The translations under genes and the position numbers were made by a program. Positions 8,034 through 17,723 of a DNA stretch of 64,000 bases are shown piece by piece. A model generated the notes under the pieces. The model was given only the letters and a program-made list of their open reading frames with translations, was not told the DNA's origin and did no database searches. The DNA is from CAVTPU01 sp963736695 (lineage in GTDB: Bacteria > Actinomycetota > Actinomycetes > Mycobacteriales > Micromonosporaceae), in contig CAVTPU010000001.1 of assembly GCA_963736695.1 (NCBI GenBank), positions 930,001 to 994,000 on the forward strand, given 5' to 3'. Every line of letters starts with the position of its first letter. Position 1 is the first letter of the stretch.

Positions 8034-9458
8034 TCAGAGGGTCAGCGTCCAACTGTCGATGTAACCGATGTCGGCGGTTGCGGCATCCTGCACCCGCAGC
8101 TTCCACGACCCGGCCCGAGCCTCGCTGGAGAGGTTGACCGTGTAGATCTGGTTGATGTTGTCGGCACTGCCGCCGGCCCGGTTGTGCAGGACATAGGCGG
8201 TGCCGTCGGGTGCGACGAGGCTGACGACGAGGTCACCAATGTAGGTGTGCACGATGTGCACCTCCACCTTGGACGCACTCGACGCCGTGCCGGTGCAGCC
8301 GATCGCGATGCTGCTCGTCACCGTGGTGTTGTCGGGGATGTTGACGTTGGTGCCGTTGGTCACCGCCGCGCAACCGCCACCAACCGGGTTGACGGTCCAG
8401 GTGAAGGTGGCGCTGCCGGTCTTCGCGGCCGAGTCACGAGCCGTCACCGTCGTGCTGAAGGTGCCGGCCGTGGTCGGGGTGCCGGAGATGAGGCCGGTCG
8501 ATGCGTTGATCGTGAGTCCGGCCGGAAGGCCGGTCGCCGACCAGGTGTAAGGCGCGGTGCCGCCGGTGGCGCTGTTGCTCACCGACACCGCCGTGCCGAC
8601 GGTGCTGGTCCGGTTGCCCGGGTTGGTGACGGTGACGCCACCGGGTGCCCCGCCGAGAGACGCCGCAGCGGCGCTGATGTCGTTGGCGAAGAACCGAACC
8701 TCGGTGTAGACGCCCGGGTTGTTCGGCCGCGCGCAGCCGATGCCCCAACTGGTGATGCCGACCTGGACCCACTGGTTGGCGGCGTTGCGCTTGAACATCG
8801 GACCGCCGGAGTCACCCTGGCAGGTGTCGACCCCACCGGCGGTGAGGTTGCCGGCGCAGATCTCCTCGTTGGCGATGAGACCGGAGTAGTTGGAGTTGGC
8901 CGCCGCGCAGGCCGCGTCGGTGATGAAGGGAACCGTGGCCTTCATCTGATAACGCGACTGGCCGCCGCCCTCGACCATGGCACCCCAGCCGGCGATGGTG
9001 AAGCTGCCGCTGTGCAGCGAGGTGTCGGTCGCGATCGGCAGCAGCGGGCTGTTGATCGGGCTGGAGAGCCGGATCAACGCCCAGTCTTTGCCGTTGCCGT
9101 TATAACCCGGCGCCCGATAGACGTAGTTCGACGTCCGGGTCACCCGGGCTGGGTCCTGCAGGTCGACCGCGCCCCAGGTGGCGGTGATCGACGTGTTGGG
9201 ACCGGTGGCGTCGACGCAGTGCGCCGCCGTCAACACCAGGCTCTGGGTATACATGGCGCCGCCACACCCCATGGACAGCCGCACCATCCACGGGAACTCA
9301 CCCTGTGCTGCCTGGGTTCCCCCGATGATCTGCGGGTGGAAAATCCCCGATCCGGTGTCGGCCGCCTGGCTCGGCGTCGCGGCCAGGCCGCCACCGACGA
9401 GTGCCCCGAGCATCGCCATGATGGCGGCCCGCCACACTCTCCGTGCTGTAACTTTCAC
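8034..9458 (-). CDS. Secreted trypsin-like serine protease with Ig-like and P-domains
   Basis: 474 aa from the GTG at 9458, chosen because GGGAGGA lies 5 bases upstream; the open frame to 9536 lacks a site. A signal peptide covers about 1-33. The S1A domain starts at IIGG (44-47), with catalytic His80 (TAAHC), Asp125 and Ser217 (GDSGGP). Asp211, six residues before the serine, predicts cleavage after Lys or Arg. It is followed by a putative-Ig (He_PIG-like) domain (GLPAGLTINASTG) and a C-terminal proprotein-convertase P-domain (VEVHIVHTYIGDLVVSLVAP, then DSWTLTL). The residues before IIGG suggest a short propeptide that must be removed. Confidence 0.93.
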   Translation of the reverse strand: MKVTARRVWRAAIMAMLGALVGGGLAATPSQAADTGSGIFHPQIIGGTQAAQGEFPWMVRLSMGCGGAMYTQSLVLTAAHCVDATGPNTSITATWGAVDLQDPARVTRTSNYVYRAPGYNGNGKDWALIRLSSPINSPLLPIATDTSLHSGSFTIAGWGAMVEGGGQSRYQMKATVPFITDAACAAANSNYSGLIANEEICAGNLTAGGVDTCQGDSGGPMFKRNAANQWVQVGITSWGIGCARPNNPGVYTEVRFFANDISAAAASLGGAPGGVTVTNPGNRTSTVGTAVSVSNSATGGTAPYTWSATGLPAGLTINASTGLISGTPTTAGTFSTTVTARDSAAKTGSATFTWTVNPVGGGCAAVTNGTNVNIPDNTTVTSSIAIGCTGTASSASKVEVHIVHTYIGDLVVSLVAPDGTAYVLHNRAGGSADNINQIYTVNLSSEARAGSWKLRVQDAATADIGYIDSWTLTL

Positions 9459-9691
9459 GCGTTCCTCCCTCACGCGCCGTCGCATCCACCGGATGGTGAA
9501 TTCGACGGCCCTATCGTCGCCTGAAGGTAACCACACGTATTATCAGTGTCAATATTGGCCTGTATATTTCTTACCTGATAGAACGGTGAATGTGACGATC
9601 TTCACCCAGCGTCAGAAGATCGACACCGAATAGCGATGGCAACGCATCGACGGGTAAGATTGATCACACTATCGTTGAATTCGGGGGAAGC

Positions 9692-10807
9692 ATGAAGATC
9701 TCTGGCGAACGCGCCTTGGCGGTGCGCATGCATAGCCTGCTGCTCGCCGACGGCGAGGATGGACGGTCCGGCGATGGGCGGTCCGGCGACGTCGCCGAGG
9801 TGGTCGCCTGGTTCGGCGCCATGCAGGCGCAGGACCTCAACAGTGCCCTGTGGTCGTTCGGCACCCGGTTGCCGGGCCAGTCCCGCGACGATGTCATCGC
9901 GGCGACCGAACGACGGGAGGCGCTGCGCACCTGGCCGATGCGCGGAACCATCCATTTCGTGCCGGCGAAGGACGCGCATTGGATGCTTGAGCTCATGGGT
10001 GTGCGGGCGCTCGCCAACGCCGCCGGACGTCGGGCCCAGCTCGGGCTCACCGAGGAGATCGCACACGCCGCGGTGGACGCGCTCGGTGCAGCCCTCGCCG
10101 GCGGTCGACGTTTGACCAGGTCACAGTGCCTGCAGGTCTTCGCCGAGACGGGACTCGGCGAAGGCGCCCAATTCGGCTATCACCTGCTCTGGTATGCCAG
10201 CCAGCAGGGCGTCACCTGCATCGCCCCCAACGTGGGCAACGAACAGTCATTCGTCTTGCTCGACGAGTGGGTCACCGATCGGGTGTCACTCGACCGCGAC
10301 GAGGCCCTCGCCACCATCGCGACCCGCTATTTCCGCAGCCACGGACCCGCGCCCCGCAAGGATTTCACGGGCTGGACCGGGCTGACAGCCACCGACGCCA
10401 AGCGGGCCGTGACTCTCGCCGGCGACGCGCTCACCGCTGTCGACGTCGACGGTGTGGAGATGTTCGCCGACCCGGCCGCCATCGACGCCGCCCCGGACGT
10501 CATCGACGAGATTCGGGTGCTGCCCGGCTTCGACGAGTATCTCCTCGGTTTTAAGGACCGGTCGCTGATGCTCGCCAAGGAGCACGCTCATGCCATTGTC
10601 CCCGGCAATAACGGCGTCTTTCGTGCCACGATCGTGCGCGACGGCCGGGTAATCGCCACCTGGACACGGTCGACCGCGAAGACCCGCACCGTCGTGACCG
10701 TCGCCCCGCTCGTGCGCCTAGCCGCCCGCGACCGTAGCCGCGTCGAGGAGTCCTTGGTTCCCTATGCCGAGTTCATCGGCGCGCCGCTTGAGGTCACCTG
10801 GACCTGA
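9692..10807 (+). CDS. Winged-helix DNA-binding protein of the HTH_42 / AlkZ-like glycosylase family
   Basis: 371 aa, full family length, with GGGGGAA just before the ATG. The motif MQAQDLNSALWSFG (residues 44-57) matches the Q-x-Q region that is catalytic in AlkZ-type DNA glycosylases; here it reads QAQD. Further conserved segments are TWPMRGTIHFV (about 74-84), LLWYAS and LPGFDEYLLGFKDRS near 281-295. Members open crosslinks or remove alkylated bases, while many are annotated only as winged-helix proteins. A short internal duplication (DGRSGDGRSGD, residues 23-33) interrupts the first helix region. No operon partner is seen. Confidence 0.85.
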   Translation: MKISGERALAVRMHSLLLADGEDGRSGDGRSGDVAEVVAWFGAMQAQDLNSALWSFGTRLPGQSRDDVIAATERREALRTWPMRGTIHFVPAKDAHWMLELMGVRALANAAGRRAQLGLTEEIAHAAVDALGAALAGGRRLTRSQCLQVFAETGLGEGAQFGYHLLWYASQQGVTCIAPNVGNEQSFVLLDEWVTDRVSLDRDEALATIATRYFRSHGPAPRKDFTGWTGLTATDAKRAVTLAGDALTAVDVDGVEMFADPAAIDAAPDVIDEIRVLPGFDEYLLGFKDRSLMLAKEHAHAIVPGNNGVFRATIVRDGRVIATWTRSTAKTRTVVTVAPLVRLAARDRSRVEESLVPYAEFIGAPLEVTWT

Positions 10808-10818
10808 GCCGCCGCCAA

Positions 10819-11622
10819 TCAGCCGAGCCGACCCGTCTCGCCCGGCACGACGGGATGCACCTCCAGCCCGCTACATCCGCCGCTGTCCCAGGGGAACATC
10901 ATCGGATCCGTGCCGTCCGGCGCTGTTACTGACAGAGCCCTGAACGCCGTACACGGATCTCCTGTCTTTTCGTCGAACGTGAGGGATTCCACAAAGGCGG
11001 AAGCCGTCCCCTCGGCCGCCAACGTGACCATCGGAGGCTTGCCCGTGCGCACGCCGCCCAGGGGACCCGACAGCGTGTGCCGCGCCTGCGCCACCTGCGT
11101 GCCCCCGAGAGCATCGAGCCCCACCACCGTGGGATATCCCACGATCCGGCACGGACGAGCGCCAGCATTGATGAAGAGCAGAACTATGCCTCGATGGCCC
11201 CCCTGAGCATTCCCGGGCTCTCGAATCGCCATCGACAGGTACGACTCCTCGCACAATGGGAACTCCGGCTGTTTGGGAGTCGAGTTCGCAGGTTTGGCGT
11301 CGGATGGTCGCCGGACCGGTGTGGGGGTCGACGAGGGCAGGACGGATGGGGTCGACGATGGGGCCATGACGGTTGTGGTCGCGATGCCCGCCGGCGCGAA
11401 CAGCCCGGAGGCCCCGGGCCGCAGGCCGACGAGTTCCACGGTTCCCGTGACGAGAAGCACGACGACCAGCGTGCCACCAGCGATCCGGGTGCGCACCGCC
11501 TGACGGTGTGCCCGCAGGCGGATCGCCTCGGCCGAAGGTGGCGTCACCGCCTCGCCCGCGAACTCGGCGAGCGCGGTGAGGCGGTGACTCACCTGGCCGT
11601 CTGTGCGGGTGCGGTCAGGCAT
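10819..11622 (-). CDS. Membrane-anchored DUF4232-type protein, partner of the ECF sigma factor
   Basis: 267 aa. Residues 1-45 are cytoplasmic and charged, a single membrane helix follows (GGTLVVVLLVTGTVELVG, about 49-66), then a Ser/Thr/Pro linker and a C-terminal extracellular domain with cysteines (PLCEESYLSMAI, ARPCRIVGYPTV) of the DUF4232 pattern. The start overlaps the sigma-factor stop by 8 bases, so the two are co-translated. The topology fits a sensor or anti-sigma partner, but no zinc anti-sigma motif is visible, so that role is inferred from position. Confidence 0.8.
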   Translation of the reverse strand: MPDRTRTDGQVSHRLTALAEFAGEAVTPPSAEAIRLRAHRQAVRTRIAGGTLVVVLLVTGTVELVGLRPGASGLFAPAGIATTTVMAPSSTPSVLPSSTPTPVRRPSDAKPANSTPKQPEFPLCEESYLSMAIREPGNAQGGHRGIVLLFINAGARPCRIVGYPTVVGLDALGGTQVAQARHTLSGPLGGVRTGKPPMVTLAAEGTASAFVESLTFDEKTGDPCTAFRALSVTAPDGTDPMMFPWDSGGCSGLEVHPVVPGETGRLG

Positions 11623-12133
11623 CGTGCACTACCCTTCGCGTTCTCGACCCCGCGCCGGCGGTCGAGTCGATGAATTCGGCGGCGAGCGCCTGTCGCCCTC
11701 GGGCCAGTCTGGACTTCACAGTGCCGACCGCGACGTCGGTCTCCCGCGCGATGTCCTCCAGTGGAAGGCCGATGAGGTGGTGAAGAACGATGACCCGCCG
11801 CTGCTCGACCGTCAGTTTGCGCAGACCGGCGACCAACGCGACGTGGTCCGGCTCAAGTCCGGGCGCGTCTTCGGTGACGCCGTGGCGCCGGTGTGCCCTC
11901 AGGCGGTTGGTTGCCTTGCGCCAACTGCTGACCGCCACCCGATAGGCCACGGTCCGGACCCACGCTTCGGGATCGGCGTAGGTTTCGAGTCTTCGCCACT
12001 GTCGCCACGCCCGGCAATAGGCCTCCTGAACCGCGTCCTCGGCCTCGCCGAGGTTGCCCACGACGGTGTAGAGATATCCGACCATGCGCCGATAGCTGCC
12101 GGCGTAGAAGTCGTCGAAGTCGGGAGACGACAC
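11615..12133 (-). CDS. SigE-family ECF RNA polymerase sigma factor
   Basis: 172 aa. Region 2 includes GYLYTVVGNLGEAEDAVQEA and YCRAWRQW for -10 recognition and core binding. Region 4 includes LTVEQRRVIVLHHLIGLPLE and a helix-turn-helix IARETDVAVGTVKSRLARGR for the -35 element. No extra C-terminal domain is present. It is first in a two-gene operon with the membrane protein. A GGAACC-N16-CGTGTT element 155 bases upstream suggests autoregulation. Confidence 0.92.
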   Translation of the reverse strand: MSSPDFDDFYAGSYRRMVGYLYTVVGNLGEAEDAVQEAYCRAWRQWRRLETYADPEAWVRTVAYRVAVSSWRKATNRLRAHRRHGVTEDAPGLEPDHVALVAGLRKLTVEQRRVIVLHHLIGLPLEDIARETDVAVGTVKSRLARGRQALAAEFIDSTAGAGSRTRRVVHDA

Positions 12134-12288
12134 GTCAGTGGGTGTGTCCGGTGGTATCGCTTCCGCCCCGCATGCCGGCGATCGGTTCGCTGTCCCCGGT
12201 GAGCGGTTCGCTCGCCGGCGCCGTTTCTAACGTCCGCCCGTGGCTCATCATCGACCGCCCCATCATCGTGGAATGTTACTCATGTCAG

Positions 12289-12316
12289 AACACGCCCGAT
12301 GAGCTGGTGAGGTTCC
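12289..12316 (-). promoter_or_regulatory. Candidate ECF-type promoter upstream of the sigma factor gene
   Basis: On the minus strand, GGAACC (-35, 12316-12311), 16 bases, CGTGTT (-10, 12294-12289). This fits the general GGAAC / CGT ECF consensus. The other ECF gene in the window has the same layout with the same spacing. Confidence 0.5.
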
Positions 12317-12319
12317 CAC

Positions 12320-13942
12320 CTATTTTCGTGAAGTTCGCTTTCGTGAAATCCGCCCCGTGACGAACTGGCGCAGCCTGGCGAGGACCCGACGCGGCGTCAA
12401 CGGCACCACCGAGATCATGAGCCGGCCGGACGGGTCCCGGCTGGGCATGATCGCGCGAAGCCGGAGCCCGTGTCGGTGCACGTACGGCCGTGCCCCTCGC
12501 AGCCCCGGCGTCCGGATCGGGGCGGCGCCGCCCGCTCCGGTCGCGCCGGCGGCGAGCACCGCCCGGTCGGGATCAAACTCGCCTACCCACGCCGTGATCG
12601 TTCGCCGTCGGCCGGTCGCGCCACTGCCCGCCACAAGATCAACAACTTTAAATCTCGCCCGTACGATGGTCCCGCCATCGGCCTCGGCGGTGACGCACAC
12701 GTCGGCCGGAATCTCCTCCGCACTGACTGTCAGTGGGCTCGACCCGATCGCCAGCAGGTCAACCGGCGTCCGGGCACTGATGCTCAGCACCCGGTCGCCG
12801 CCGTCGACGGTCTCCCAGGTGACCGCGGTCGCGTCGAGCTTCGCTGGCCAGTCCGGGGCCGTCGTCACGTCGAAGCAGCGGTCAGGCAGCTGACGTGCCG
12901 GGTCTCGCAGACCCGGATAGCCCGCATATCGCCGATCGCCGTCGACGATGGTCGCGGGAACACCGTGGTGCGCGTCCTGTGAGATCACCGCGACCAGGTC
13001 TTCCAGCTGCCCTTCCCCCGCCAATCGCAGTCGAATGCGGGTCTCCGCGCCCAACTTCTCGACGATGCCGTCGGTGAGATAGTCACGAACGAGTCTGCCG
13101 ACCCCGTCATGCACCTCCTGCTGGGTGGCGACATCGAGTCGAAGGAAGTCGTCTTCGAGAAGTCTCCTGACCTCGTGGTCGAACCGATGGGCGAGCACCA
13201 CATCCCGCCGGGGGCCGGGATCCAGGAGATCGGCGGTGAAGGCCATCATCGTCCGCAACGCCCGCAAGCGGTCCAGATGGCGGCTGACATAGGTGATATT
13301 GGTGGCGCTGAGTCTGCGAACGGCGTAGTAGAACTCGTAGTCGGACAGCACCGAGATCCGGGTGGCCCGCACGCAGGCCTCGAGGGTGAACGGCATGTCA
13401 CTGCCGAGGGGAAGGCCCTCCGGATAGCGAATGTGATGGCGCTCGATCAGCTCTCGACGGAACAGCTTCGTGTTCGCCAACGAACGCGGAAGAGGGGAGT
13501 CGTAGAGATCCACATCCGCCGCGTTCCGGGCGAAGATGTCCTGATAGATGAATCGACTGTTGACTCCGACGACCTTGCCGAGCACCACGTCGGAGCCGTA
13601 TTCGTCGGCAGCGCCGACGAGTCTGCGCAGCGCGTCAACCCCGAGATAGTCGTCGGAGCCGACGAAGAAGACATAGCGGCCGGTCGCCAGGTCGAGCGCG
13701 CGGTTGCACGGGCCCGCCGGACCACCCGAATTCGCCTGATGGATGACCGTGAGGACACCCGGGAACCGACGGGCGAACCGGTCCAACTCGCGACCGCTGC
13801 CGTCGGTGGAGCCGTCGTCGACCGTGATGATCCGCATGCGGTCCAGCCCGATGGTCTGACCCGTCAACGAGGTCAGGCATCGGGTCAGATGAGGCATCGT
13901 ATTGAAGACCGGCACCACGACGGTGACATCGGGTACGTTCAT
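12320..13942 (-). CDS. Family 2 glycosyltransferase with a long C-terminal domain
   Basis: 540 aa from the ATG at 13942, which overlaps the stop of the upstream GT4 gene (ATGA); the longer open frame runs antisense to that gene's 3' end. The GT-A domain opens with VTVVVPVFNT, has VDDGSTDGS and the DxD-type FFVGSDDYLG, and an acceptor region LPLGSDMPFTLEAC. About 250 further residues form a beta-rich domain like those after the catalytic domain of TarS/CDP-glycerol-type transferases. The tail is very basic (GRISRKRTSRK), suggesting membrane contact. It likely adds sugars to a wall polymer. Confidence 0.85.
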   Translation of the reverse strand: MNVPDVTVVVPVFNTMPHLTRCLTSLTGQTIGLDRMRIITVDDGSTDGSGRELDRFARRFPGVLTVIHQANSGGPAGPCNRALDLATGRYVFFVGSDDYLGVDALRRLVGAADEYGSDVVLGKVVGVNSRFIYQDIFARNAADVDLYDSPLPRSLANTKLFRRELIERHHIRYPEGLPLGSDMPFTLEACVRATRISVLSDYEFYYAVRRLSATNITYVSRHLDRLRALRTMMAFTADLLDPGPRRDVVLAHRFDHEVRRLLEDDFLRLDVATQQEVHDGVGRLVRDYLTDGIVEKLGAETRIRLRLAGEGQLEDLVAVISQDAHHGVPATIVDGDRRYAGYPGLRDPARQLPDRCFDVTTAPDWPAKLDATAVTWETVDGGDRVLSISARTPVDLLAIGSSPLTVSAEEIPADVCVTAEADGGTIVRARFKVVDLVAGSGATGRRRTITAWVGEFDPDRAVLAAGATGAGGAAPIRTPGLRGARPYVHRHGLRLRAIMPSRDPSGRLMISVVPLTPRRVLARLRQFVTGRISRKRTSRK

Positions 13943-15306
13943 GCCGGTTCGCCTTCCCGCCGAAGCCGACGATAGATCGAGTCGAGCACCCGGGCCTGCG
14001 CCTCCCAGGTCCACGTCGACAGTGGACTGTCGGGTGCGTCGTAGGCGGCCCGGTAGCGCGCCGGGTGGGCCAGCACGGCGCGAACCGCGCGAACGAAGTC
14101 GCCTGTGTCGGCGGCTCGAAACACCTCGCCCTGACCGGTTCGTCGGACCGTCTCCGCCATCGTCTTCACGTCGCTGACCACGATCGGCAGGCGCGCGTGA
14201 GAATATTCGAAGAACTTCGTGATGAGGGCGATCTCGTGGTTGGTCCAATGGTGGATGGGAATGACTCCGACGTCCGCGGCCGCCACAAAGCACGACACGT
14301 CCTGATGCGCCACATAGGGCAGTGGATGCACCCGCTGCGCCACACCCAGCCGGTGCGCGACGGCCACCAACTCACGCATGTGGGTGGAGTCGGGGTCGTC
14401 GACGATCAGCGCCGCGTGGGCGTCTCGCAACCGGGGCAACGCCTCGATCACCGTTCGCAAGCCACGCTGGGGCCTCGCGGCTCCACTATAGACAATCAGC
14501 GGCGTCTGATCATCGATGCCACAGAGCCGTCTGAGATCGGCGACCGGCTCGGCCCCGTCGTCGCGTTCCTCGTTCACCATCGGGGCGTTGAGCACCACTG
14601 ACGGTCGGGTCGGGAGCCCGTGTTCGCGTTGCAGCAACTCGGCGAGCGTCTCCGAGACCGTCACCACCGCATCCGCACATGGAGCGTATTCCCGCTGATA
14701 GGCGACATGAGCGGGCAACCAGCGGGCGTTGTCGCGCCACGGTTTGATTCCCGGCAGAAACTCGTGCGCGTCCCAGACCAGCGGCACCGCCCGACCGGCG
14801 TCGCGGGCGCGCCGCACCGCTCGGGCGCCGACCCCGAGCATCCGAAAGTCATGGGCGTGAATGATATCCGGCGCCAGCTCGTCAATCACCGGCCCGAAGG
14901 TCCGTTCATAGTTCCACAGGCCAGGCTCAAGCCGGCGCCACGAGCGATCACCGAGCATCGCGCGCCAGAACCAGACCTGTGCGTGCTCCACCGGCCGCCG
15001 GGCCATCCGGGCCATCCGCAACGCACAGCCACCACGCTCCACCAGCCGGTCCCGCAGGCGGCGACGATTCACGACGCCCGCAGGCGTTCCCGCCAACGGA
15101 AGCACCCGCACCTGAGCCGGCCCGAGCCGCCAAGGCTGTTCGCCGCGCGGTGAACAGCCCAACAAGATCACATCCCACCCGGCCTCGCCGGCTGAGCGGG
15201 CCGTTTTCTGCACTCGAGAGTCGCCATCGACCGGGTTGTCCACCAACATGACGACCCGACCCCGACCATGGTGGCCTGACTCGACATTGGCGAGACCCAT
15301 AAACAC
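13939..15306 (-). CDS. Family 4 (GT-B) glycosyltransferase
   Basis: 455 aa. The N-terminal domain has VVMLVDNPVDGDSRVQKTA, a donor-domain IIHAHDFRMLG and VWDAHEFLPG; the C-terminal domain has IVYSGAARPQRGLRTVIEAL and a nucleotide-sugar binding segment HWTNHEIALITKFFEYSHAR, where family members usually have an E-x7-E arrangement. It precedes and couples to the GT2 gene and is divergent from a second GT2-GT4 pair. A role in surface glycan assembly is likely; sugar and linkage cannot be read. Confidence 0.87.
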   Translation of the reverse strand: MFMGLANVESGHHGRGRVVMLVDNPVDGDSRVQKTARSAGEAGWDVILLGCSPRGEQPWRLGPAQVRVLPLAGTPAGVVNRRRLRDRLVERGGCALRMARMARRPVEHAQVWFWRAMLGDRSWRRLEPGLWNYERTFGPVIDELAPDIIHAHDFRMLGVGARAVRRARDAGRAVPLVWDAHEFLPGIKPWRDNARWLPAHVAYQREYAPCADAVVTVSETLAELLQREHGLPTRPSVVLNAPMVNEERDDGAEPVADLRRLCGIDDQTPLIVYSGAARPQRGLRTVIEALPRLRDAHAALIVDDPDSTHMRELVAVAHRLGVAQRVHPLPYVAHQDVSCFVAAADVGVIPIHHWTNHEIALITKFFEYSHARLPIVVSDVKTMAETVRRTGQGEVFRAADTGDFVRAVRAVLAHPARYRAAYDAPDSPLSTWTWEAQARVLDSIYRRLRREGEPA

Positions 15307-15477
15307 GCCCCTGAGTTATCTCGGCTCCGACCGATCGCCGGCGAGTCTACGACACCTGACGGCGAAACCCCGTCGTCGACGATTCATCGCGGAGCCGTCG
15401 GCAGTTGTGTTTCTGCTCGTCCCCCGCAGTTAACCACACGCTGCATATCGTTGCGCCGAGCGCGATAGGAGGGTCAC

Positions 15478-16512
15478 ATGTTCGCCACACCACACGTCAG
15501 CGTGGTCATCCCCACACTGCACCGGCCCGATCTCGTGACGCGTGCCGTTCACAGTGCTCTGGCCCAGACGGTCACCGACATCGAAGTCATCGTCGTCATC
15601 GACGGACCCGATGACCAGACCCGGGTCGCGCTCGCGACGGTCACCGACCCACGGCTGCGGATCGTCGAATTGCCCGAACGAGGCGGCGCGCCACACGCCC
15701 GCAACGCCGGAGTCTCGCAGGCTTGCGCCCGATGGACCGCGCTGCTCGACGACGACGACGAATGGCTCCCCGAGAAACTCGCCGTGCAGCTCGCCTATGC
15801 GGCGAAGTCCCAGGTCGACAGCCCGATCATCACGAGCCGGCTCACCAATCACACGCCCCGCGCCCAGTTCGTCATGCCTCGACGGTTGCCGGCCGAGGGC
15901 GAACCCCTCAGCGAATACTTCACCGTGCGGCGCGGCCTGTTCCACGGTGAGGGATTCATTCAAACCTCGACGATCATGGCGCCGACCGAACTGCTACGCC
16001 GGGTCCCATTCGCTCTGGGCCTGCGGCGCATGCAGGAATTCGACTGGGCTATCCGCGCGCTCAACCACGCCGACGTCGACCTCATCATCGCCGACGAGCC
16101 ATTGGTCATCTGGCACACCGACGAGGACCGGCCCCGGGTGAGCTTCGACCTGCCCTGGCGGGAACAGCTCGACTGGCTGCGGCGCAGCCGGCCGTTGCTC
16201 ACGCCGCGGGCCTATGCCGCCATCGCGATGAGCGTCATCAGCTCGATGGCGGCCCCCACACACAGCCCGCGCATCTTCTGGACCCTGCTGCGCGAGGCGC
16301 GTCGCCATGGCCGGCCCGGTGCGATCGACTATCTGACGTTCCTGCAGATCTGGCTCATCCCACCGCAACTGCGACGAGGCCTGCGCGACCTGATTCTGCG
16401 CCGGAAGCGGCCGGCCGCCGACGCTCCGCCGACGATGACCGTCGCGACGACGACCGCGACCATCGACACCGACCGGGCCCGCACGGCGTACGGGTCGATA
16501 ATGTCCTCGTGA
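15478..16512 (+). CDS. Family 2 glycosyltransferase
   Basis: 344 aa from ATG 15478 with AGGAGGG 5 bases upstream. The GT-A core shows VSVVIPTLHRPDLV (7-20), GAPHARNAGV and the metal-binding LLDDDDEWLP (about 89-98). A later RMQEFDWAIRAL holds the usual base-type Asp region. A basic segment near 310-320 (LRDLILRRKRP) suggests membrane attachment. The stop overlaps the following GT4 gene by four bases (GTGA). Confidence 0.87.
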   Translation: MFATPHVSVVIPTLHRPDLVTRAVHSALAQTVTDIEVIVVIDGPDDQTRVALATVTDPRLRIVELPERGGAPHARNAGVSQACARWTALLDDDDEWLPEKLAVQLAYAAKSQVDSPIITSRLTNHTPRAQFVMPRRLPAEGEPLSEYFTVRRGLFHGEGFIQTSTIMAPTELLRRVPFALGLRRMQEFDWAIRALNHADVDLIIADEPLVIWHTDEDRPRVSFDLPWREQLDWLRRSRPLLTPRAYAAIAMSVISSMAAPTHSPRIFWTLLREARRHGRPGAIDYLTFLQIWLIPPQLRRGLRDLILRRKRPAADAPPTMTVATTTATIDTDRARTAYGSIMSS

Positions 16513-17642
16513 CCGAGAGGACCGTCGCGATTTGGCGCAGCGGCATGCTCGCCGCGTCGGAGACGTTCATCCGCAACCACGGCGCCGCGCTCTCTCGCTG
16601 GCGGCCCGTGTTCGTCGGCGCGACCACAGTGGAGTCGTGGCTCGCCGCCGAGACCGACCTCATCGCCTTTCCCGACACGGCATCGGGTCGGGCCGACTAT
16701 CTCCGGCTGCGGCTGACGGGACGATCCGCGCGGTTGCGGCGCCTTCTCACGCGGGTTGATCCCGCCATCGTCCACGCTCACTTCGGCGGGGACGGATGGC
16801 TGGTCAGCGAGTCTGCCTCGCGCCTGCGTGTGCCGCTCGTCGTGACCTTGCACGGGTACGACGTGACCCGCCTGCCCCACACGCCCGGACCGCGCGGCGC
16901 GCGGCACCGTCACAATCTGCGCGCCATGTTTCGCCGGGCGGCCCGAATCATCGCCGTCTCCGAGTTCATTCGCCAGAAGGCGATCGACCTCGGGGCAGAT
17001 CCGGCGGCGGTGCTCGTGCACCACACGGGCGTGCCGCTCCCACCCGCACCCACGGTCGGCGGTGCGACCGGCGGTTCGGCCGGCGGTCCACAATGGGATG
17101 TCGTCTTCGTCGGCCGGTTCGTCGAGAAGAAAGGTGTCGACGACCTCATCGAGGCACTCGGGTTGCTGCGCGACACCCGACCGCGCGCCCTGATCGTCGG
17201 ATCCGGGCCGCTCGACGCCGCGTTGCGCTCGCGCGCGGCGACCCTCGGCGTCGACGCGACCTTCGCCGGAGCGCTGGAGCCAGCGGCCGTCATGCGCGCA
17301 ATGTCGGCGTCGAAGATCCTCGCCGCGCCTTCCCGAACCGCCTCCGACGGTGACTGCGAGGGATTGCCCACCACGATCCTCGAAGCCGCGAGTGTCGGCG
17401 TGCCGACGGTCTCAACCTGGCACAGCGGAATACCCGAAGCGGTGCGACACGGCGAGACCGGCCTCCTCTGCGCGGAAGGCGACCGCGACTCGCTCGCGGC
17501 CAACATCGACCGGCTGCTCACTCATGACGCAGAACGTGCCCGTCTCGGCGCGCAGGCACGCCTGCTCGTGGAGCGGGACTTCGACCTCGCCCGGCAGAGT
17601 CGTCGCCTGGAAGCGATCTATGACGACGTCGTGAACGTGTGA
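16509..17642 (+). CDS. Family 4 glycosyltransferase
   Basis: 377 aa from a GTG coupled to the GT2 gene. GT-B features: VHAHFGGDGWLV, LHGYDVTRLPHTPG in the acceptor domain, DVVFVGRFVEKKGVDDLIEA at the start of the donor domain, and the E-x7-E site within EGLPTTILEAASVGVPTV. These match the Wca/Wba type of exopolysaccharide transferases. Donor is probably a nucleotide hexose; acceptor unknown. Confidence 0.9.
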   Translation: MTERTVAIWRSGMLAASETFIRNHGAALSRWRPVFVGATTVESWLAAETDLIAFPDTASGRADYLRLRLTGRSARLRRLLTRVDPAIVHAHFGGDGWLVSESASRLRVPLVVTLHGYDVTRLPHTPGPRGARHRHNLRAMFRRAARIIAVSEFIRQKAIDLGADPAAVLVHHTGVPLPPAPTVGGATGGSAGGPQWDVVFVGRFVEKKGVDDLIEALGLLRDTRPRALIVGSGPLDAALRSRAATLGVDATFAGALEPAAVMRAMSASKILAAPSRTASDGDCEGLPTTILEAASVGVPTVSTWHSGIPEAVRHGETGLLCAEGDRDSLAANIDRLLTHDAERARLGAQARLLVERDFDLARQSRRLEAIYDDVVNV

Positions 17643-17673
17643 GGTGGTCGCATCGCGAGTGCGGCCACCTCAC
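17639..17673 (+). terminator. Hairpin terminator overlapping the GT4 stop codon
   Basis: 14-bp stem (17639-17652 with 17660-17673, one G-T pair) around TCGCGAG. It sits between convergent genes and may serve both strands. Confidence 0.8.
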
Positions 17674-17723
17674 ACGTGTGGCGACGTCGACTATCGAGTC
17701 ACGAGGGAAGGCACGACTCCGAG

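Noticed and set aside
7971..9524. 517-codon plus-strand ORF over the trypsin gene
   Set aside because: It is the antisense shadow of a protease with catalytic triad and signal peptide; the translation is rich in Arg, Gly and Asp without any motif.
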